This document shows positions 62,467-64,000 of a stretch of 64,000 nt of DNA, one piece after another (the first letter of the stretch is position 1; each line of letters starts with the position of its first letter). A program made the translations under genes and the position numbers. The stretch is from the NCBI GenBank assembly GCA_030442055.1, contig JAUJEB010000005.1, forward strand, positions 496,001-560,000, given 5' to 3'. This stretch comes from Agaribacillus aureus. Its GTDB lineage: Bacteria > Bacteroidota > Bacteroidia > Cytophagales > Cyclobacteriaceae. Below the pieces are notes generated by a model. It searched no databases. It saw only the letters and a program-made list of their open reading frames with translations, and was not told where the DNA came from.

Positions 62467-64000
62467 TCAGCCTGGATTTGAAAATTCAAACCTTTCCGCC
62501 CACTGCAATCCATTCGGAAGTTCCAGCGAATTAAATTCCAAATGAATGACCCGCCTGTTTTTTCTATTCAAGGTTTTAGACGATGCATGCAATAACAACG
62601 GTTTCATCAATTGAATGCCACCAGATCTCACTTCGCAAATAGCCGGGATGCTGTTTTTGGTAATAAGCTTTATTTCGGCGTTACTTAATTTGTTTTTATG
62701 TGATCCGGGCAAAACTTGTAATGCACCATTTTCTTCATTGGTATCATCCAAATGTATCCGAACTGTTACTGTGTTATGCAATATTTTTTCAGGCGGGCAT
62801 ACGCCATAAGCCTCTCCTTTTTTTGTCCATCCACTGTAGTTTTCTGATGCGACTTTACCGCTGACATTGATAGTAGTATCCTGATGCCAGGTGACATACC
62901 AATTGGATTCGGCCGGTTTGTCAAAAAAGATGGCTTTGGTTAAAAATAATTTGGGATCGATGTTATCAAGTATAGTCTTGAGATTTTTATTCAATAAAAA
63001 GCTCTTGAGACCCGGCAATTCATTTAATAAGTTCCTGATGGCATAAACAGATCCCTTTTTCGGTGGATTTTCTGTTTTATAGTGATGCAAAATGGATCCC
63101 ATTTTGGCAACTTCCTTTTTGGTATAAACATAGTTGGCGATGACATGCCCTTTGGACGCAAGACATTTGTCGAAGTACCTGAGCTGCTGTTCATTCAATT
63201 CAGTATTGTAGAGGTCAAAGGCATGGGATAGGCGCTCTTTTATTCTGGATCTCAAGCGGGAGGGGGAAATGACTTTGATGCTGTCGCCAAACCCCAATAT
63301 TTCCCTTTCCAGCTCAAAGTTAAGCTGAACATCAAGGGTTATTTCTATTCCTGTTTTTGATTTAGCAATTACTTGTTGAGATGGATGGAGTGGTTTGGTA
63401 ATTATGTAAGGTGCATTCTTACGGTCTACTTTTAGATGAACTTTTTGAGGGCGTTTTCCTTTGTCAACAGTAACACCAATCACGTGTTGAAAATGTTTAT
63501 CCGGATCAAATTCAAAATTCTCTATGTATTGAATATGAGATGCAAATGAAAGCTCCTTGATCCTGTCGAGGGCCAAGGTCATCAGGGGTTCTTTGGCACT
63601 TTTTCTTCCAAGTACAAACCATCTGTTTCTGTACTCTTTAAGTAAATAGGGATGAAAAAGTATGGTATTAGGTGTTCTGGCTTTAAAGGATTGGTATAAT
63701 AATTCAATTACCTGCTTCCTATGAATGGCTTGATACATTTGGTCTAAATATTCTATTCCTCGCAGGCTTTCATTGGTCTCTAAATGAACAATGGATTTTT
63801 GCTTAGTTTTTGCCGTATATACTTTATCCTCCAACCTCTGGATCATTCCGGTCATTTCCTGAAAGTGGGAAAAGCCTTTGAATTGCCTGAGAATATCCAC
63901 GACTTCATTAAGCTTGTTTAGATCATTTTCTGTCAAAGGGTTATTGGTGATTGAATATTCAGGATCTTCGTAAGTATAGTATTTTTTGTCTGTGACAATA
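62467..64000 (-). CDS. WYL-domain regulator fused to phytanoyl-CoA-dioxygenase-like domain (partial, 5' end off window)
   Basis: The frame is open to the window edge: codons upstream of the apparent TTG at 63936 continue KKYYTYEDPEYSITNNPLTE, the typical linker after the HTH of WYL regulators. The true start and HTH therefore lie beyond 64000. From there, a WYL domain (about the first 170 residues after the TTG, with YQAIHRKQVIELLYQSF and LFHPYLLKEYRNRWFVLGR) and a WCX-like segment lead to a C-terminal PhyH-like Fe(II)/2-oxoglutarate dioxygenase. The dioxygenase keeps the HxD metal motif in WHQD (codons at 62878-62886) and a distal His in LLLHASS (about 62587), with an Arg (RKNRRVIHLEF) for 2-oxoglutarate. 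This is a rare mix of ligand sensor and enzyme; see findings. Confidence 0.85.
   Translation of the reverse strand, partial: IVTDKKYYTYEDPEYSITNNPLTENDLNKLNEVVDILRQFKGFSHFQEMTGMIQRLEDKVYTAKTKQKSIVHLETNESLRGIEYLDQMYQAIHRKQVIELLYQSFKARTPNTILFHPYLLKEYRNRWFVLGRKSAKEPLMTLALDRIKELSFASHIQYIENFEFDPDKHFQHVIGVTVDKGKRPQKVHLKVDRKNAPYIITKPLHPSQQVIAKSKTGIEITLDVQLNFELEREILGFGDSIKVISPSRLRSRIKERLSHAFDLYNTELNEQQLRYFDKCLASKGHVIANYVYTKKEVAKMGSILHHYKTENPPKKGSVYAIRNLLNELPGLKSFLLNKNLKTILDNIDPKLFLTKAIFFDKPAESNWYVTWHQDTTINVSGKVASENYSGWTKKGEAYGVCPPEKILHNTVTVRIHLDDTNEENGALQVLPGSHKNKLSNAEIKLITKNSIPAICEVRSGGIQLMKPLLLHASSKTLNRKNRRVIHLEFNSLELPNGLQWAERFEFSNPG

Noticed and set aside
1..64000. CRISPR arrays, tRNA or rRNA genes
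   Set aside because: No repeat-spacer pattern, CCA-ended cloverleaf or conserved rRNA word was found on reading the intergenic DNA.

Overview
The window looks like a chromosomal stretch from a Gram-negative Bacteroidota, most likely a free-living Cytophagia-type glycan degrader. The reasons are three SusC/SusD pairs, two ECF sigma/FecR pairs, many lipoproteins with late lipobox cysteines, a type IX secretion (T9SS) C-terminal signal, Rhs-type proteins and weak Shine-Dalgarno signals. The genus assignment is inference; no rRNA or tRNA gene was recognised to anchor it.

Layout. (1) 14-14397: polysaccharide utilisation locus (PUL) A. It holds SusC/SusD, a perfect hairpin, then three divergent GH116/GBA2-type glycosidases and a small lipoprotein resembling RbsD/FucU sugar mutarotases. 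(2) 14576-24956: PUL B, with ECF sigma, FecR, SusC with an N-terminal STN domain, SusD, hairpin terminator and a large VCBS/FG-GAP-ASPIC/UnbV lipoprotein. (3) 25391-29752: a cassette of a 3-keto-disaccharide-hydrolase-type protein (DUF1080), a ThuA-like protein, a sulfatase and a GH43-like propeller. It is flanked on both sides by decayed glycosidase fragments. (4) 29753-30660: a gene graveyard holding the 5' end of a GH43-GH29 gene, a broken ECF sigma gene and an IS1380-type transposase tail. (5) 30693-48280: PUL C, with ECF sigma, FecR, SusC/SusD, two lipoproteins with discoidin-like ends, a GH43/GH117-like enzyme, a triple-domain esterase (SGNH, alpha/beta-hydrolase, SGNH), a GH172 (DUF2961) enzyme and a GH43-like/GH29 fusion.

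(6) 48501-51812, minus strand: a T9SS-exported YWTD-propeller protein, a TfoX-N-like protein and a HEAT-like protein. (7) 52500-62330: an operon of an outer-membrane coiled-coil/barrel protein, a large SpvB/TcdB-like protein with a PKD-type end, an Rhs-core protein with a variable C-terminal tail, and a small membrane protein starting two bases after it (candidate toxin/immunity pair). (8) 62467-64000, minus strand, running off the window: a WYL-type regulator fused to a phytanoyl-CoA-dioxygenase-like domain.

Working together: each PUL appears to sense its glycan through the SusC STN domain, FecR and the ECF sigma. It imports oligosaccharides through SusCD and trims them with exo-acting enzymes. 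Sulfatase, fucosidase, esterase and GH172 together suggest decorated (sulfated, fucosylated, acylated) plant or algal glycans; the actual substrate cannot be read from sequence. The most unusual items are the sulfatase leader fused to the DUF1080 protein, the recombination scars around the cassettes, the lipid-anchored RbsD homologue, the cysteine-rich extension ahead of a Tat signal, the WYL-PhyH fusion and the Rhs tail with its partner.
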